Shown here in pieces: positions 33,957 to 42,940 of a stretch of DNA of 64,000 nt. The DNA comes from Sphingomonas oryzagri. Its GTDB lineage: Bacteria > Pseudomonadota > Alphaproteobacteria > Sphingomonadales > Sphingomonadaceae. The translations under genes were made by a program, and so were the position numbers. The notes beneath the pieces are model-generated. The model had not been told where the DNA came from. It did not search any database and saw nothing but the letters and a program-made list of their open reading frames with translations. Each line of letters opens with the position of its first letter. Position 1 is the first letter of the stretch. The stretch is from the NCBI RefSeq assembly GCF_029906645.1, contig NZ_JARYGZ010000004.1, forward strand, positions 124,001 through 188,000, written 5' to 3'.

Positions 33957-33976
33957 CTCTGTTTGAGGAGACTGCG

Positions 33977-34864
33977 ATGCGCACCGGCGTGATCGCGAAG
34001 AAGATGGGGATGACCCGGCTGTTTCAGGAGGATGGGCGCCATGTGCCCGTGACCGTCCTGCAGCTCGAGGGTCTTCAGGTTATTGCGCGCCGCACGGCCG
34101 ACAATGACGGCTACACCGCCGTCCAGCTCGGTGCCGGCGCCGCCAAGGCGAAGAATGTCGCCAAGCCGCAGCGCGGCCATTTCGGCAAGGCCGAAGTGGA
34201 GCCGAAGGCGGTGGTGTGCGAGTTCCGCGTCACCGAGGACAACCTGCTCGACGTGGGTGCCGAGATTTCGGCCGACCATTACGTCGCGGGCCAGCTCGTC
34301 GACATCCAGGGTCGCACGCAGGGCAAGGGCTTCGCCGGCGCCATGAAGCGTTGGGGCTTCGGCGGTCTGCGCGCCACCCACGGCGTGTCCGTCTCGCACC
34401 GTTCGCACGGTTCGACCGGTAACCGCCAGGATCCGGGCAAGGTCTTCAAGAACAAGAAGATGGCCGGCCACATGGGCGACCGTAACCGCACCCAGCAGAA
34501 CCTCGAGATCGTGCGCACCGACGCCGCTCGCGGCCTGCTCTTCGTGAAGGGTTCGGTGCCCGGCTCGAAGGGTGGCTGGCTGTTCGTGAAGGACGCCGTG
34601 AAGGAAGCGCTGCCCGAGGGCGTGCCGTTCCCCGCCGCCCTGATCGATCGCAAGGCCCCGGTGGTCGAGCACGCTCCGGCCGGCATGGTCGACGATGGCG
34701 CGATCCACGAGATTCCCGCGCTGCCGGGTGACGACGAAGTCGCCGCCGGTGTCGCCGCCGCCGACGCGCACGCTGCCGAAGAGGCGCAGGCCGAGGCGAA
34801 CAACGCCGAGATCGGTTCCGAGGCGGATGCCGCCAAGGGCGCCGACGAGAGCAAGGAAGGCTGA
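33977..34864 (+). CDS. rplC: 50S ribosomal protein L3 with acidic C-terminal extension
   Basis: 295 residues against about 209 in E. coli. The core ([20 protein letters not shown] to [19 protein letters not shown]) is standard, including the central loop [19 protein letters not shown] that reaches toward the peptidyl-transferase centre. The extra ~75 residues (from about 221) are Ala/Glu/Asp-rich ([20 protein letters not shown]) and probably disordered. GAGGAG lies eight bases upstream. First gene after the structured leader. Confidence 0.97.
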   Translation: MRTGVIAKKMGMTRLFQEDGRHVPVTVLQLEGLQVIARRTADNDGYTAVQLGAGAAKAKNVAKPQRGHFGKAEVEPKAVVCEFRVTEDNLLDVGAEISADHYVAGQLVDIQGRTQGKGFAGAMKRWGFGGLRATHGVSVSHRSHGSTGNRQDPGKVFKNKKMAGHMGDRNRTQQNLEIVRTDAARGLLFVKGSVPGSKGGWLFVKDAVKEALPEGVPFPAALIDRKAPVVEHAPAGMVDDGAIHEIPALPGDDEVAAGVAAADAHAAEEAQAEANNAEIGSEADAAKGADESKEG

Positions 34865-34869
34865 GCACC

Positions 34870-35496
34870 ATGAAGATCAAGGTTCTCAAGCTCGACGCCA
34901 GCTCCGCCGGCGACATCGAGCTCAACGATGCGGTGTTCGGCCTCGAGCCGCGCGCCGATATCCTCCACCGCGTGGTGACCTGGCAGCTCGAAAAGCGCCG
35001 CGGCACCGCCCGTCCGACCCGCGAGCGTGCCGACGTGGCGCGTTCGGGCAAGAAGCTGGGCAACCAGAAGGGCGGCGGTTCGGCCCGTCACGGTGATCGC
35101 CGCGCCCCCGTCTTCATCGGCGGTGGTAAGGCCCACGGTGCCCGCCTGCGTGACTTCAACCCGTCGCTGAACAAGAAGGTTCGCGCGCTGGGCCTGAAGA
35201 TGGCGCTGTCGGCGAAGGCCAAGGACGGCTCGCTGATCGTCGTCGACGCGCTCGACGTCGCCGAGGGCAAGACCAAGACGCTGGCTGGCCAGCTCGCCGG
35301 TCTCGGCTTCGGCAAGAAGGCGCTGGTGATCGACGGCGAGGCGCTCAACGTCTCGTTCGCGCACGCCTCGTCCAACCTGAAGGGTGTCAACCTGCTGCCG
35401 GCGATCGGCGCCAACGTGTACGACATCCTGAACCATGACACGCTCGTGCTGACGCGCGCCGCTGTCGAGAAGCTGGAGGCGCGCTTCCATGGCTAA
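34870..35496 (+). CDS. rplD: 50S ribosomal protein L4
   Basis: 208 residues. The extended loop that lines the exit tunnel is [20 protein letters not shown] followed by [16 protein letters not shown]. In E. coli L4 represses its own operon by binding the S10 leader, so it is the natural candidate ligand for the leader upstream of rplC. It starts five bases after rplC and overlaps rplW by eight bases. Confidence 0.97.
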   Translation: MKIKVLKLDASSAGDIELNDAVFGLEPRADILHRVVTWQLEKRRGTARPTRERADVARSGKKLGNQKGGGSARHGDRRAPVFIGGGKAHGARLRDFNPSLNKKVRALGLKMALSAKAKDGSLIVVDALDVAEGKTKTLAGQLAGLGFGKKALVIDGEALNVSFAHASSNLKGVNLLPAIGANVYDILNHDTLVLTRAAVEKLEARFHG

Positions 35497-35809
35497 GAAG
35501 CAGGAGCAGGGCGCGATCGACATTCGTCACTATGACGTGATCGTAGGCCCGCACATCACCGAGAAGTCCACCCTGGTGTCCGAGAACAACGCCGTTGTTT
35601 TCAAGGTCGCCGGTGACGCCACCAAGCCCGCCATCAAGGCTGCCGTTGAGGCGCTTTGGGGCAAGAAGGTGGTCAGCGTGAACACGATCACCGTCAAGGG
35701 CAAGACCAAGCGCTGGAAGGGTGCTCCCTACCAGCGTTCGGACTTCAAGAAGGCAATCGTCCGCCTCGCCGAAGGCGAGTCGATCGACGTCACCGAAGGG
35801 GTGCGCTGA
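35489..35809 (+). CDS. rplW: 50S ribosomal protein L23
   Basis: 106 residues. L23 sits at the tunnel exit and docks SRP and trigger factor. [19 protein letters not shown] and [20 protein letters not shown] are typical. A short acidic/Gln N-terminal extension ([10 protein letters not shown]) precedes the conserved start. It overlaps the end of rplD. Confidence 0.97.
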   Translation: MAKKQEQGAIDIRHYDVIVGPHITEKSTLVSENNAVVFKVAGDATKPAIKAAVEALWGKKVVSVNTITVKGKTKRWKGAPYQRSDFKKAIVRLAEGESIDVTEGVR

Positions 35810-35811
35810 TC

Positions 35812-36648
35812 ATGGCGTTGAAGCATTATAATCCGACCTCGCCGGCGCGGCGCGGCCTGATCCTCGTGGACCGCTCGGCGCTCCACAAGGGCAAGCCGGT
35901 CAAGGCGCTCACCGAGGGCCTGCGCAAGTCGGGCGGCCGCAACAACATGGGCCACGCGACTGCGCGCGGCATCGCGGGCGGCCACAAGCAGAAGTATCGC
36001 ATCGTCGACTTCAAGCGCCGCAAGTGGGACCAGCCCGCGACCGTCGAGCGTCTCGAGTACGATCCGAACCGTTCGGCCTTCATCGCTCTGGTGAAGTATG
36101 AGGACGGCGAACTGGCGTACATCCTGGCGCCGCAGCGTCTGGCGGCCGGCGACACCATCGTCGCAGGCAAGAAGACCGACGTGAAGCCGGGCAACGCCAT
36201 GGAAATCGGCCAGACCCCGGTCGGCACGATCGTCCACAATGTCGAGCTGAAGCCCGGCAAGGGTGGCCAGATCGCCCGCGCCGCCGGCACCTACGTGCAG
36301 GTGGTGGGTCGCGATCGCGGCATGGTGATCGTTCGCCTTAACTCGGGCGAGCAGCGCTTCATCCGCTCGGACTGCATGTGCACCATCGGTGCGGTGTCCA
36401 ACCCCGACAACGGCAACACCAACCTGGCGAAGGCCGGTCGCAACCGCTGGCTCGGCTATCGTCCGCTCACCCGCGGCGTCGCCAAGAACCCGGTCGACCA
36501 CCCGCACGGCGGTGGTGAAGGCCGGACCTCGGGCGGCCGTCATCCGGTCACGCCGTGGGGCAAGCCGACCAAGGGTGCCAAGACCCGCCACAACAAGGCG
36601 ACGGACAAGATGATCATCCGTAGCCGCCACGCGAAGAAGAAGAGGTAA
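35812..36648 (+). CDS. rplB: 50S ribosomal protein L2
   Basis: 278 residues from the ATG at 35812, two bases after the rplW stop. L2 is needed for peptidyl transfer and subunit joining. The C-terminal [20 protein letters not shown] contains the conserved histidine implicated in peptidyl-transferase function. Length is normal. Confidence 0.98.
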   Translation: MALKHYNPTSPARRGLILVDRSALHKGKPVKALTEGLRKSGGRNNMGHATARGIAGGHKQKYRIVDFKRRKWDQPATVERLEYDPNRSAFIALVKYEDGELAYILAPQRLAAGDTIVAGKKTDVKPGNAMEIGQTPVGTIVHNVELKPGKGGQIARAAGTYVQVVGRDRGMVIVRLNSGEQRFIRSDCMCTIGAVSNPDNGNTNLAKAGRNRWLGYRPLTRGVAKNPVDHPHGGGEGRTSGGRHPVTPWGKPTKGAKTRHNKATDKMIIRSRHAKKKR

Positions 36649-36653
36649 TCGAG

Positions 36654-36929
36654 ATGGCTCGTTCCGTCTGGAAGGGTCCGTTCGTGGACCTCAGCCTGCT
36701 CCGCAAGGCGCAGACCGCGCAGGAGAATTCCACGCGCGCGCCGATCAAGACCTGGTCGCGCCGCTCGACGATCCTGCCGGATTTCGTCGGCCTGACCTTC
36801 AGCCTGTACAATGGCCGCAAGTTCGTGCCGATCACCGTCAACGAGGACATGGTCGGTCACAAGCTGGGTGAGTTCGCGCCGACGCGCTACTTCCCCGGCC
36901 ACGCTGCCGACAAGAAGGGCAAGCGCTGA
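36654..36929 (+). CDS. rpsS: 30S ribosomal protein S19
   Basis: 91 residues ([20 protein letters not shown]). S19 pairs with S13 in the 30S head near the A site. [20 protein letters not shown] and [20 protein letters not shown] are conserved. It overlaps rplV by one base. Confidence 0.98.
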   Translation: MARSVWKGPFVDLSLLRKAQTAQENSTRAPIKTWSRRSTILPDFVGLTFSLYNGRKFVPITVNEDMVGHKLGEFAPTRYFPGHAADKKGKR

Positions 36930-37306
36930 TGTCGAAGCCTGCATCCCCCCGCAAGGTCGGTGAGAAGGAGGCCCTTGCGGTCGCCACCTCCGTCCGCGGC
37001 TCGCCGCAGAAGCTCAACCTTGTCGCGGGCCTGATCCGCAACAAGAAAGCCGGCGACGCGCTGAACATCCTTCAGTTCTCGACCAAGGCGATGGCCGTCG
37101 ATGTGCGCAAGTGCCTCGCCTCCGCGATCGCCAACGCCGAGAACAACCACAATCTCGACGTCGACGCGCTGGTCGTGAAGGAAGCGTCGGTCGGCAAGGG
37201 CCTCGTCATGAAGCGCTTCGCCACCCGCGCCCGTGGCCGTTCGGCCCGCATCGTCAAGCCGTTCTCGCGGCTGCGCATCGTCGTGCGCGAGCAGGAGGCC
37301 GAATAA
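36929..37306 (+). CDS. rplV: 50S ribosomal protein L22
   Basis: 125 residues. The hairpin that forms part of the exit tunnel is [20 protein letters not shown] followed by [16 protein letters not shown]. The macrolide-linked loop looks unaltered. The first ~15 residues ([14 protein letters not shown]) are a small extension relative to E. coli. Its stop overlaps the rpsC start by one base. Confidence 0.97.
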   Translation: MSKPASPRKVGEKEALAVATSVRGSPQKLNLVAGLIRNKKAGDALNILQFSTKAMAVDVRKCLASAIANAENNHNLDVDALVVKEASVGKGLVMKRFATRARGRSARIVKPFSRLRIVVREQEAE

Positions 37307-38001
37307 TGGGTCACAAGTCCAATCCGATCGGCATGCGCCTGCAGATCAATCGTACCTGGGACAGCCGCTGGTACGCTGACGGCGCCGATTACGGCAACAT
37401 GCTGCTCGAGGATCTCCGCATCCGCCAGTACATCTTCAAGACGCTGCCGCAGGCCGCGATCTCGAAGGTGGTGATCGAGCGCCCGGCGAAGCTGTGCCGC
37501 ATTTCGATCTACGCGGCCCGCCCCGGTGTGATCATCGGCAAGAAGGGCGCGGACATCGAAAAGCTGCGCCGCGCACTCGGCAAGATGACGGCGGCCGACG
37601 TGTCGCTGAACATCGTCGAGATCCGCAAGCCGGAGATCGATTCGAAGCTCGTCGCGCAGTCGGTCGCCGACCAGCTGGAGCGCCGCGTGGCGTTCCGCCG
37701 CGCGATGAAGCGCGCCGTGCAGTCGGCTCTCCGCCTCGGCGCCGAGGGCATCCGCATCACCTGCGCCGGCCGTCTGGGCGGCGCGGAGATCGCGCGCACC
37801 GAATGGTATCGTGAGGGCCGGGTGCCGCTGCACACGCTCCGCGCGAATATCGATTACGCCGAAGCCGAGGCGCACACCGCCTACGGCGTGTGCGGTATCA
37901 AGGTCTGGATCTTCAAGGGTGAGATCCTGGGCCACGATCCGCTCGCGCAGGATCGGCTGATGATGGAAGCTCAGACGTCCGGAGTTCGTCCGGCGCGCTG
38001 A
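37306..38001 (+). CDS. rpsC: 30S ribosomal protein S3
   Basis: 231 residues from the ATG at 37306. The KH domain motif is [20 protein letters not shown]. The C-terminal domain includes [20 protein letters not shown] and [14 protein letters not shown]3 helps form the mRNA entry helicase site. The gene is followed by a 65-base spacer before rplP. Confidence 0.98.
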   Translation: MGHKSNPIGMRLQINRTWDSRWYADGADYGNMLLEDLRIRQYIFKTLPQAAISKVVIERPAKLCRISIYAARPGVIIGKKGADIEKLRRALGKMTAADVSLNIVEIRKPEIDSKLVAQSVADQLERRVAFRRAMKRAVQSALRLGAEGIRITCAGRLGGAEIARTEWYREGRVPLHTLRANIDYAEAEAHTAYGVCGIKVWIFKGEILGHDPLAQDRLMMEAQTSGVRPAR

Positions 38002-38066
38002 TAGGGATCGCTCCCTCTCACGCTGCCTGATCGACCGTCGTCACGGTGTCAGAAGGTAAGTAAGAC

Positions 38067-38504
38067 ATGCTGCAACCGAAGCGCACCAAGTTCCGCAAGG
38101 CCTTCAAGGGCCGTATCCATGGCGATGCCAAGAGCGGAACCACGCTGAACCAGGGCGCCTATGGCCTGAAGGCCATGGAGCCCGAGCGGATCACCGCTCG
38201 CCAGATCGAAGCGGCTCGCCGCGCGATCACCCGCCACATCAAGCGCCAGGGCCGCCTGCACATCCGCATTTTCCCGGACGTGCCGGTGTCGTCGAAGCCG
38301 GCCGAAGTCCGCATGGGCTCGGGCAAGGGTTCGCCGGAATTCTGGGTCGCCCGCGTGAAGCCGGGCCGCATCCTGTTCGAGCTGGAAGGCGTTGCCGGCC
38401 CGCTCGCGGCCGAGGCGTTCAGCCGCGCGGCCGAGAAGCTGCCGATCAAGGTCAAGGTCGTGGCCCGCCTCGGCGATACCACTCACCTCGCTGGGGAAGA
38501 CTGA
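38067..38504 (+). CDS. rplP: 50S ribosomal protein L16
   Basis: 145 residues, slightly longer than E. coli (136). It organises the A-site tRNA elbow on the 50[20 protein letters not shown], then [20 protein letters not shown] and [18 protein letters not shown] are typical; the conserved Arg of the RMGSGKG loop is present. AGAAGGTAAG lies upstream. Confidence 0.97.
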   Translation: MLQPKRTKFRKAFKGRIHGDAKSGTTLNQGAYGLKAMEPERITARQIEAARRAITRHIKRQGRLHIRIFPDVPVSSKPAEVRMGSGKGSPEFWVARVKPGRILFELEGVAGPLAAEAFSRAAEKLPIKVKVVARLGDTTHLAGED

Positions 38505-38507
38505 GCC

Positions 38508-38711
38508 ATGGCGAAGAAGATCGATACCGTCGGCCAGACCGACGACCAGCTGAACACCCAGCTGTCCGAGCTGAAGCGCGAGCAGTTCAACCTGCGCTTC
38601 CAGGCCGCCACCGGCCAGCTCGAGAAGCCGAGCCGCGTGCGCGAGGTCCGCAAGGACATCGCCCGCATCAAGACCGCCCAGACGCAGCGTGCCGCTGCGG
38701 CGAAGTCGTAA
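38508..38711 (+). CDS. rpmC: 50S ribosomal protein L29
   Basis: 67 residues, mostly two helices ([20 protein letters not shown], then [18 protein letters not shown]). L29 sits beside L23 at the tunnel exit. It starts three bases after rplP. Confidence 0.96.
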   Translation: MAKKIDTVGQTDDQLNTQLSELKREQFNLRFQAATGQLEKPSRVREVRKDIARIKTAQTQRAAAAKS

Positions 38712-38724
38712 GGAGTAGCCAGCC

Positions 38725-38997
38725 ATGCCGAAGCGCGTGCTGACCGGAACGGTGGTCTCCGACAAGACCGACAAGACCGTGGTCGTCTCCGTGGAGCGTC
38801 GTGTGAAGCACGAACTCTACGGCAAGATCATCAAGCGGTCGAAGAAGTATCACGCTCATGACGAGACGAACCAGTTCCACACCGGTGAGACTGTTCGCAT
38901 CGAGGAGTGCGCGCCGATCTCGAAGCTGAAGACCTGGAAGGTGATCGACCGCATCGGTGCGGAAATCGCCGTCCCGGTTCCCACCGACAACGCGTAA
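38725..38997 (+). CDS. rpsQ: 30S ribosomal protein S17
   Basis: 90 residues. OB-fold with [32 protein letters not shown] and [20 protein letters not shown]. An early 16S rRNA binder. Last gene of the S10 cluster; rplN follows after 15 bases with no terminator, so S10 and spc genes run on. Confidence 0.97.
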   Translation: MPKRVLTGTVVSDKTDKTVVVSVERRVKHELYGKIIKRSKKYHAHDETNQFHTGETVRIEECAPISKLKTWKVIDRIGAEIAVPVPTDNA

Positions 38998-39012
38998 GGG
39001 AAGGGCTGAACC

Positions 39013-39381
39013 ATGATCCAGATGCAGTCCAACCTCGACGTCGCCGACAACTCGGGCGCCAAGCGCGTCCAGTGCATCAAGGTGCTCGGCGGCTCGAAGC
39101 GTCGCTTCGCGACGGTCGGCGACATCATCGTCGTGTCGATCAAGGAAGCCGCTCCGCGCGGCAAGGTGAAGAAGGGTGACGTGCACCGCGCCGTCATCGT
39201 CCGCACCGCCAAGGACATCCACCGTGCGGACGGCTCGACCATCCGCTTCGACGGCAATGCCGCCGTCCTCGTCAACAAGAACGAGGAGCCGATCGGCACC
39301 CGCATCTTCGGCCCGGTCGTTCGCGAGCTTCGCGCCCGGAACCACATGAAGATCATCTCGCTCGCGCCCGAGGTGCTGTGA
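39013..39381 (+). CDS. rplN: 50S ribosomal protein L14
   Basis: 122 residues ([20 protein letters not shown]). Forms part of the subunit interface and the binding site of silencing factor Rsf[21 protein letters not shown] and [23 protein letters not shown] are conserved. rplX starts one base after the stop. Confidence 0.98.
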   Translation: MIQMQSNLDVADNSGAKRVQCIKVLGGSKRRFATVGDIIVVSIKEAAPRGKVKKGDVHRAVIVRTAKDIHRADGSTIRFDGNAAVLVNKNEEPIGTRIFGPVVRELRARNHMKIISLAPEVL

Positions 39382-39382
39382 A

Positions 39383-39700
39383 ATGTCGGCTCTGAAGATC
39401 AAGAAGGGTGACCAGGTCGTCGTCCTGTCCGGTAAGGACAAGGGCAAGACCGGAACCGTCACCAAGGCGATGCCTGCCGAGGGCAAGGTGATCGTCGGCG
39501 GCATCAATGTCGCGACCCGCCACCGCAAGCCGACCCAGGCGAACCCGCAGGGTGGCCTGGAGCGGATCGAGGCTCCGCTGCACGTATCCAAGGTCGCGAT
39601 CGCGACGGCGGACGGCAAGCCGACCCGCGTCCGCTTCGAGACGCAGGACGGCAAGAAGGTCCGCGTGGCCGTGAAGACCGGGGAGAAGATCGATGGCTGA
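39383..39700 (+). CDS. rplX: 50S ribosomal protein L24
   Basis: 105 residues. KOW motif [20 protein letters not shown], then [20 protein letters not shown]. An assembly initiator of the 50S. It overlaps rplE by eight bases. Confidence 0.97.
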   Translation: MSALKIKKGDQVVVLSGKDKGKTGTVTKAMPAEGKVIVGGINVATRHRKPTQANPQGGLERIEAPLHVSKVAIATADGKPTRVRFETQDGKKVRVAVKTGEKIDG

Positions 39701-40271
39701 TGCTTACAAGGCTCGCCTTCAGAAGCTCTACGAGGACACCATCGTGAAGGCGATGACCGAGAAGTTCGGTTACGCCAACCCGATGATGGTCCCGAAGATC
39801 GAGAAGATCGTGATCAACATGGGTGTCGGCGACGCCACCCAGGACAAGAAGCGGGTGGATCAGGCCGCGGCCGAGATGGAACTCATCTCGGGCCAGAAGC
39901 CGGTGATCACCAAGGCGAAGAAGTCGATCGCGCAGTTCAAGCTGCGTGAGGGCATGCCGATCGGTTGCAAGGTCACCCTGCGCCGTGAGCGTATGTACGA
40001 GTTCCTCGATCGCTTCGTGACCATCGCGCTGCCGCGCGTCCGCGATTTCCGGGGCCTGAACCCGAAGTCGTTCGACGGCAAGGGCAATTACGCGACCGGC
40101 CTCAAGGAGCAGCTGATCTTCCCGGAGATCAGCTACGACAAGGTCGACCGCATCCGTGGCATGGACGTGATCGTCACGACCACCGCCAACACCGACGACG
40201 AAGCTCGCGAACTGCTGCGTCTGTTCGGCTTCCCCTTCGTGGGTGATGCCGATCAGAAGCAGGCGGCCTGA
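39693..40271 (+). CDS. rplE: 50S ribosomal protein L5
   Basis: 192 residues, somewhat longer than E. coli at the C-terminus ([10 protein letters not shown]). [20 protein letters not shown] and [20 protein letters not shown] are typical; [20 protein letters not shown] near the end. L5 binds 5S rRNA. Confidence 0.97.
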   Translation: MADAYKARLQKLYEDTIVKAMTEKFGYANPMMVPKIEKIVINMGVGDATQDKKRVDQAAAEMELISGQKPVITKAKKSIAQFKLREGMPIGCKVTLRRERMYEFLDRFVTIALPRVRDFRGLNPKSFDGKGNYATGLKEQLIFPEISYDKVDRIRGMDVIVTTTANTDDEARELLRLFGFPFVGDADQKQAA

Positions 40272-40293
40272 GCTAGGAAAGAGAACTTAAGTC

Positions 40294-40599
40294 ATGGCGA
40301 AACTGAGTTCCGTGCTGAAGAACGAGCGCCGCCGCGCGCTCGTCAAGAAGACTGCTCCGAAGTACGCGAAGCTGAAGGCGATCGCGAACGACAAGAGCGC
40401 GGATGAGGGCGAGCGTCTGATCGCGCGCCTGAAGATGGCGGAGCTGCCGCGCAACGGCAACCCGACCCGCATCCGCAACCGTTGCGAGATGACTGGTCGT
40501 CCGCGCGGTTATTACCGCAAGTTCAAGCTCGCGCGCGTCATCCTGCGGGATCTCGCGAACAAGGGGATGATCCCCGGCGTGACCAAGTCGAGCTGGTGA
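40294..40599 (+). CDS. rpsN: 30S ribosomal protein S14 (zinc-free form)
   Basis: 101 residues. The long C-minus form: the region around [19 protein letters not shown] has a single cysteine instead of the two CxxC pairs of the zinc form. [20 protein letters not shown] at the N-terminus. S14 completes the 30S head near S3 and S10. Confidence 0.97.
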   Translation: MAKLSSVLKNERRRALVKKTAPKYAKLKAIANDKSADEGERLIARLKMAELPRNGNPTRIRNRCEMTGRPRGYYRKFKLARVILRDLANKGMIPGVTKSSW

Positions 40600-40609
40600 G
40601 GGTTTAAAG

Positions 40610-41005
40610 ATGGCGATCAACGATCCCGTGGGCGATCTGCTCACCCGCATCCGCAACGGCCAGCGCGCCCGCAAGGATTCCGTGCTGACCCCGGCGTCCA
40701 AGCTGCGCACCCGCGTGCTCGACGTTCTCCAGCGTGAGGGCTACATCCGTGGCTACTCCGACGAGACGCTGAACGAGCATCCGGGCATCCGTATCGAGCT
40801 CAAGTATTTCGAGGGCCAGCCCGCGATCCAGCATATCGCGCGCGTCTCGAAGCCGGGCCGTCGCGTCTACAGCGGCTCCAAGGAGTTGCCGCGCGTTCGC
40901 AACGGCCTGGGCATCACCATCGTCTCGACGCCCAAGGGCGTTCTCTCCGACGCGGAAGCGCGCGAGCAGAACGTGGGCGGCGAGGTTCTCGCGGAGGTCT
41001 TCTGA
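40610..41005 (+). CDS. rpsH: 30S ribosomal protein S8
   Basis: 131 residues ([20 protein letters not shown]). In E. coli S8 represses the spc operon by binding near rplE; no obvious copy of that site was identified here. [20 protein letters not shown] and the C-terminal [11 protein letters not shown] are typical. It overlaps rplF by one base. Confidence 0.98.
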   Translation: MAINDPVGDLLTRIRNGQRARKDSVLTPASKLRTRVLDVLQREGYIRGYSDETLNEHPGIRIELKYFEGQPAIQHIARVSKPGRRVYSGSKELPRVRNGLGITIVSTPKGVLSDAEAREQNVGGEVLAEVF

Positions 41006-41538
41006 TGAGCCGCATCGGCAAGAAGCCGGTCATCGTGCCGGCCGGCGTCACCGCTTCGATCGGTGACGGCAAGCTTTCGATGAAGGGCCCGAAGGGCACC
41101 CTCTCGATCGATCTCGCTTCGGAAGTCACCTACGCGATCGAGGACGGCAACGTCGTCGTGCAGCCGGTGAACGACAGCAAGCGCGCCCGCTCCTTCTGGG
41201 GCATGCAGCGCACGCTGGTCGCCAACCTGGTGACGGGCGTGACCGAGGGCTTCTCGAAGACCCTGCAGATCACCGGCGTCGGCTATCGCGCCGCGGCCCA
41301 GGGCAAGACCCTGAAGCTGCAGCTCGGTTACTCGCACGACGTCAACATGGAGGTGCCCGAGGGCCTCACCGTGGCGACGCCGGATCCGACGACCGTGAAC
41401 ATCAGCGGCAACGACAAGCAGGCCGTTGGCCAGTTCGCCGCCGAGATCCGTCGCTGGCGCAAGCCCGAGCCGTACAAGGGCAAGGGCATCAAGTATGCGG
41501 GCGAGTATATCTTCCGCAAGGAAGGGAAGAAGAAGTAA
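41005..41538 (+). CDS. rplF: 50S ribosomal protein L6
   Basis: 177 residues ([20 protein letters not shown]). Two similar domains; the C-terminal one has [20 protein letters not shown], located near the factor-binding sarcin-ricin loop. rplR starts one base after the stop. Confidence 0.98.
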   Translation: MSRIGKKPVIVPAGVTASIGDGKLSMKGPKGTLSIDLASEVTYAIEDGNVVVQPVNDSKRARSFWGMQRTLVANLVTGVTEGFSKTLQITGVGYRAAAQGKTLKLQLGYSHDVNMEVPEGLTVATPDPTTVNISGNDKQAVGQFAAEIRRWRKPEPYKGKGIKYAGEYIFRKEGKKK

Positions 41539-41539
41539 G

Positions 41540-41884
41540 ATGGCCAAGCTCTCTCTCTTCGCCAAGCGCCGCCAGCGCGTCCGCACCCAGCTGCGCGCGC
41601 GTGCCGGCGGGCGTCCCCGCCTGTCCGTGCACCGCACCGGCCGCCACATCTACGCGCAGGTCATCGACGACGCGAACGGTCACACCGTCGCGGCCGCCTC
41701 GACCCTGGGCAAGGACGGCTCGGGCGCCGGCGTCACCGCCGCCGCCGAGGTTGGCAAGGCCGTCGCCGAGGCCGCCAAGGCCGCCGGCATCACCACCGTC
41801 GTGTTCGATCGCGGCGGCTTCCTGTTCCATGGGCGCATCAAGGCGCTCGCAGATGCCGCCCGTGAGGGTGGCCTGGAGTTCTGA
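41540..41884 (+). CDS. rplR: 50S ribosomal protein L18
   Basis: 114 residues from the ATG at 41540. Basic N-terminus [20 protein letters not shown], then [20 protein letters not shown] and [20 protein letters not shown]. Binds 5S rRNA with L5. rpsE starts two bases later. Confidence 0.97.
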   Translation: MAKLSLFAKRRQRVRTQLRARAGGRPRLSVHRTGRHIYAQVIDDANGHTVAAASTLGKDGSGAGVTAAAEVGKAVAEAAKAAGITTVVFDRGGFLFHGRIKALADAAREGGLEF

Positions 41885-41886
41885 CG

Positions 41887-42591
41887 ATGGCTGACGAGAT
41901 CCAGAACGCGGCGCCGGAAGGCGCTCCCGCGGACGCCCCCCGCGAGGGCCGTGGCCCGCGTGGCGGCCGTGGCCGTGGTCCCGGTGGCGACAATCGCGGC
42001 CGTGGCGGCCGTGACGGCAACCGTGGTCGCCGCGACGACCGTCGCAACAACGAGGAAGGTGGCGAGGAGCTGATCGAAAAGCTCGTGCACATCAACCGCG
42101 TTTCGAAGACCGTGAAGGGCGGCAAGCGCTTCGGTTTCGCCGCGCTGGTCGTGGTCGGTGACGGCAAGGGCCGGTCGGGCTTCGGCCACGGCAAGGCCCG
42201 CGAGGTCCCCGAGGCGATCTCCAAGGCGACCGCCGCCGCCAAGAAGGCGATGGTCCGAGTGCCGCTGAAGGAGGGCCGCACCCTCCATCACGACGGCAAC
42301 GGCCACTTCGGCGCCGGCCGCGTGACGGTCCGCTCGGCTCCGGCCGGTACGGGCATCATCGCGGGTGGCCCGATGCGCGCCATCTTCGAGAGCCTGGGCG
42401 TCCACGACGTGGTGACCAAGTCGGTCGGCACCTCGAACCCCTACAACATGATCCGCGCCACTTTCGAGGCGCTCAAGGATCAGACGAGCCCGAAGTCGGT
42501 GGCCTCGCGCCGCGGCAAGAAGATCGCCGACCTGCTGGGTCGCGGTGGCTCGCAGACGGCCGAGGCGGATGCCGCGGCCATCGTGGAGTAA
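41887..42591 (+). CDS. rpsE: 30S ribosomal protein S5 with Arg/Gly-rich N-terminal extension
   Basis: 234 residues against 167 in E. coli. The first ~58 residues are an extension rich in Arg and Gly ([20 protein letters not shown], then [16 protein letters not shown]). The conserved core starts at [20 protein letters not shown] and includes the dsRNA-binding fold and [21 protein letters not shown]5 supports decoding fidelity and mRNA unwinding. The extension is in frame, has matching codon use and no internal start with a good ribosome-binding site, so it is probably translated. Confidence 0.96.
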   Translation: MADEIQNAAPEGAPADAPREGRGPRGGRGRGPGGDNRGRGGRDGNRGRRDDRRNNEEGGEELIEKLVHINRVSKTVKGGKRFGFAALVVVGDGKGRSGFGHGKAREVPEAISKATAAAKKAMVRVPLKEGRTLHHDGNGHFGAGRVTVRSAPAGTGIIAGGPMRAIFESLGVHDVVTKSVGTSNPYNMIRATFEALKDQTSPKSVASRRGKKIADLLGRGGSQTAEADAAAIVE

Positions 42592-42597
42592 AAGACC

Positions 42598-42774
42598 ATG
42601 GCGACCATCAAGGTGACGCAGACCGGATCGCCGATCCGTCGCACCAAGGACCAGCGCGCGACCCTTGTCGGCCTGGGCCTCAACAAGATGCACCGCACCC
42701 GCGAGCTCGAGGATACCCCCGAGGTCCGCGGCATGATCCGCAAGGTTCAGCATATGGTGACGGTCGAGGGCTGA
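42598..42774 (+). CDS. rpmD: 50S ribosomal protein L30
   Basis: 58 residues ([20 protein letters not shown], then [20 protein letters not shown] and [18 protein letters not shown]). Normal length for L30. It starts six bases after the rpsE stop. A strong terminator follows 27 bases later, so this is the last gene of the first spc segment. Confidence 0.97.
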   Translation: MATIKVTQTGSPIRRTKDQRATLVGLGLNKMHRTRELEDTPEVRGMIRKVQHMVTVEG

Positions 42775-42801
42775 AGCCCGAGACTTCGCCGGTGAGGTGA
42801 C

Positions 42802-42843
42802 AGAGAAGGCTCCGCTACCGAATGGTGGCGGGGCCTTTTCTCT
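42802..42843 (+). terminator. Intrinsic terminator after rpmD
   Basis: Near-perfect hairpin: AGAGAAGGC-CCGC-ACC on the left, GGT-GCGG-GCCTTTTCTCT on the right, loop gaat. The right arm is itself T-rich. It should stop spc transcription before the acyltransferase gene and rplO. Confidence 0.9.
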
Positions 42844-42845
42844 TT

Positions 42846-42874
42846 CATCCTCCCGATCCGCGATGGGGAGGATG
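42846..42874. repeat. Inverted repeat downstream of rpmD
   Basis: Perfect 9-bp arms CATCCTCCC (42846-42854) and GGGAGGATG (42866-42874) with an 11-base loop. It immediately follows the rpmD terminator. The CCTCCC/GATGGG composition resembles the right end of repeat C near 22150. Confidence 0.7.
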
Positions 42875-42940
42875 AGGACGACGCCACATCTTCGCCACCT
42901 TCGCGCGTCATGGCACACGCCGGGTCCAGGGAGCATCAGC

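Larger units (their letters stand above)
33618..33976 (+). other. Structured leader between rpsJ and rplC
   Basis: 359 bases without a gene inside what is normally a tight S10 operon. It contains GTTCCCC/GGGGAAC (33629-33653), CGGGGC-aaa-GCCCCG (33667-33681), a candidate promoter (33659-33687), ACGAATC/GATTCGT (33704-33729), TCCCG/CGGGA stems (about 33730-33760), a terminator-like hairpin (33895-33921) and a further hairpin (33931-33956). The layout is that of an attenuated ribosomal-protein leader. Confidence 0.7.

Noticed and set aside
42797-42940. Upstream start for the acyltransferase
   Set aside because: The frame crosses the rpmD terminator and adds no conserved sequence; the ATG at 42941 has a GGGAG site and opens with the family's LDGLRGIAA motif.
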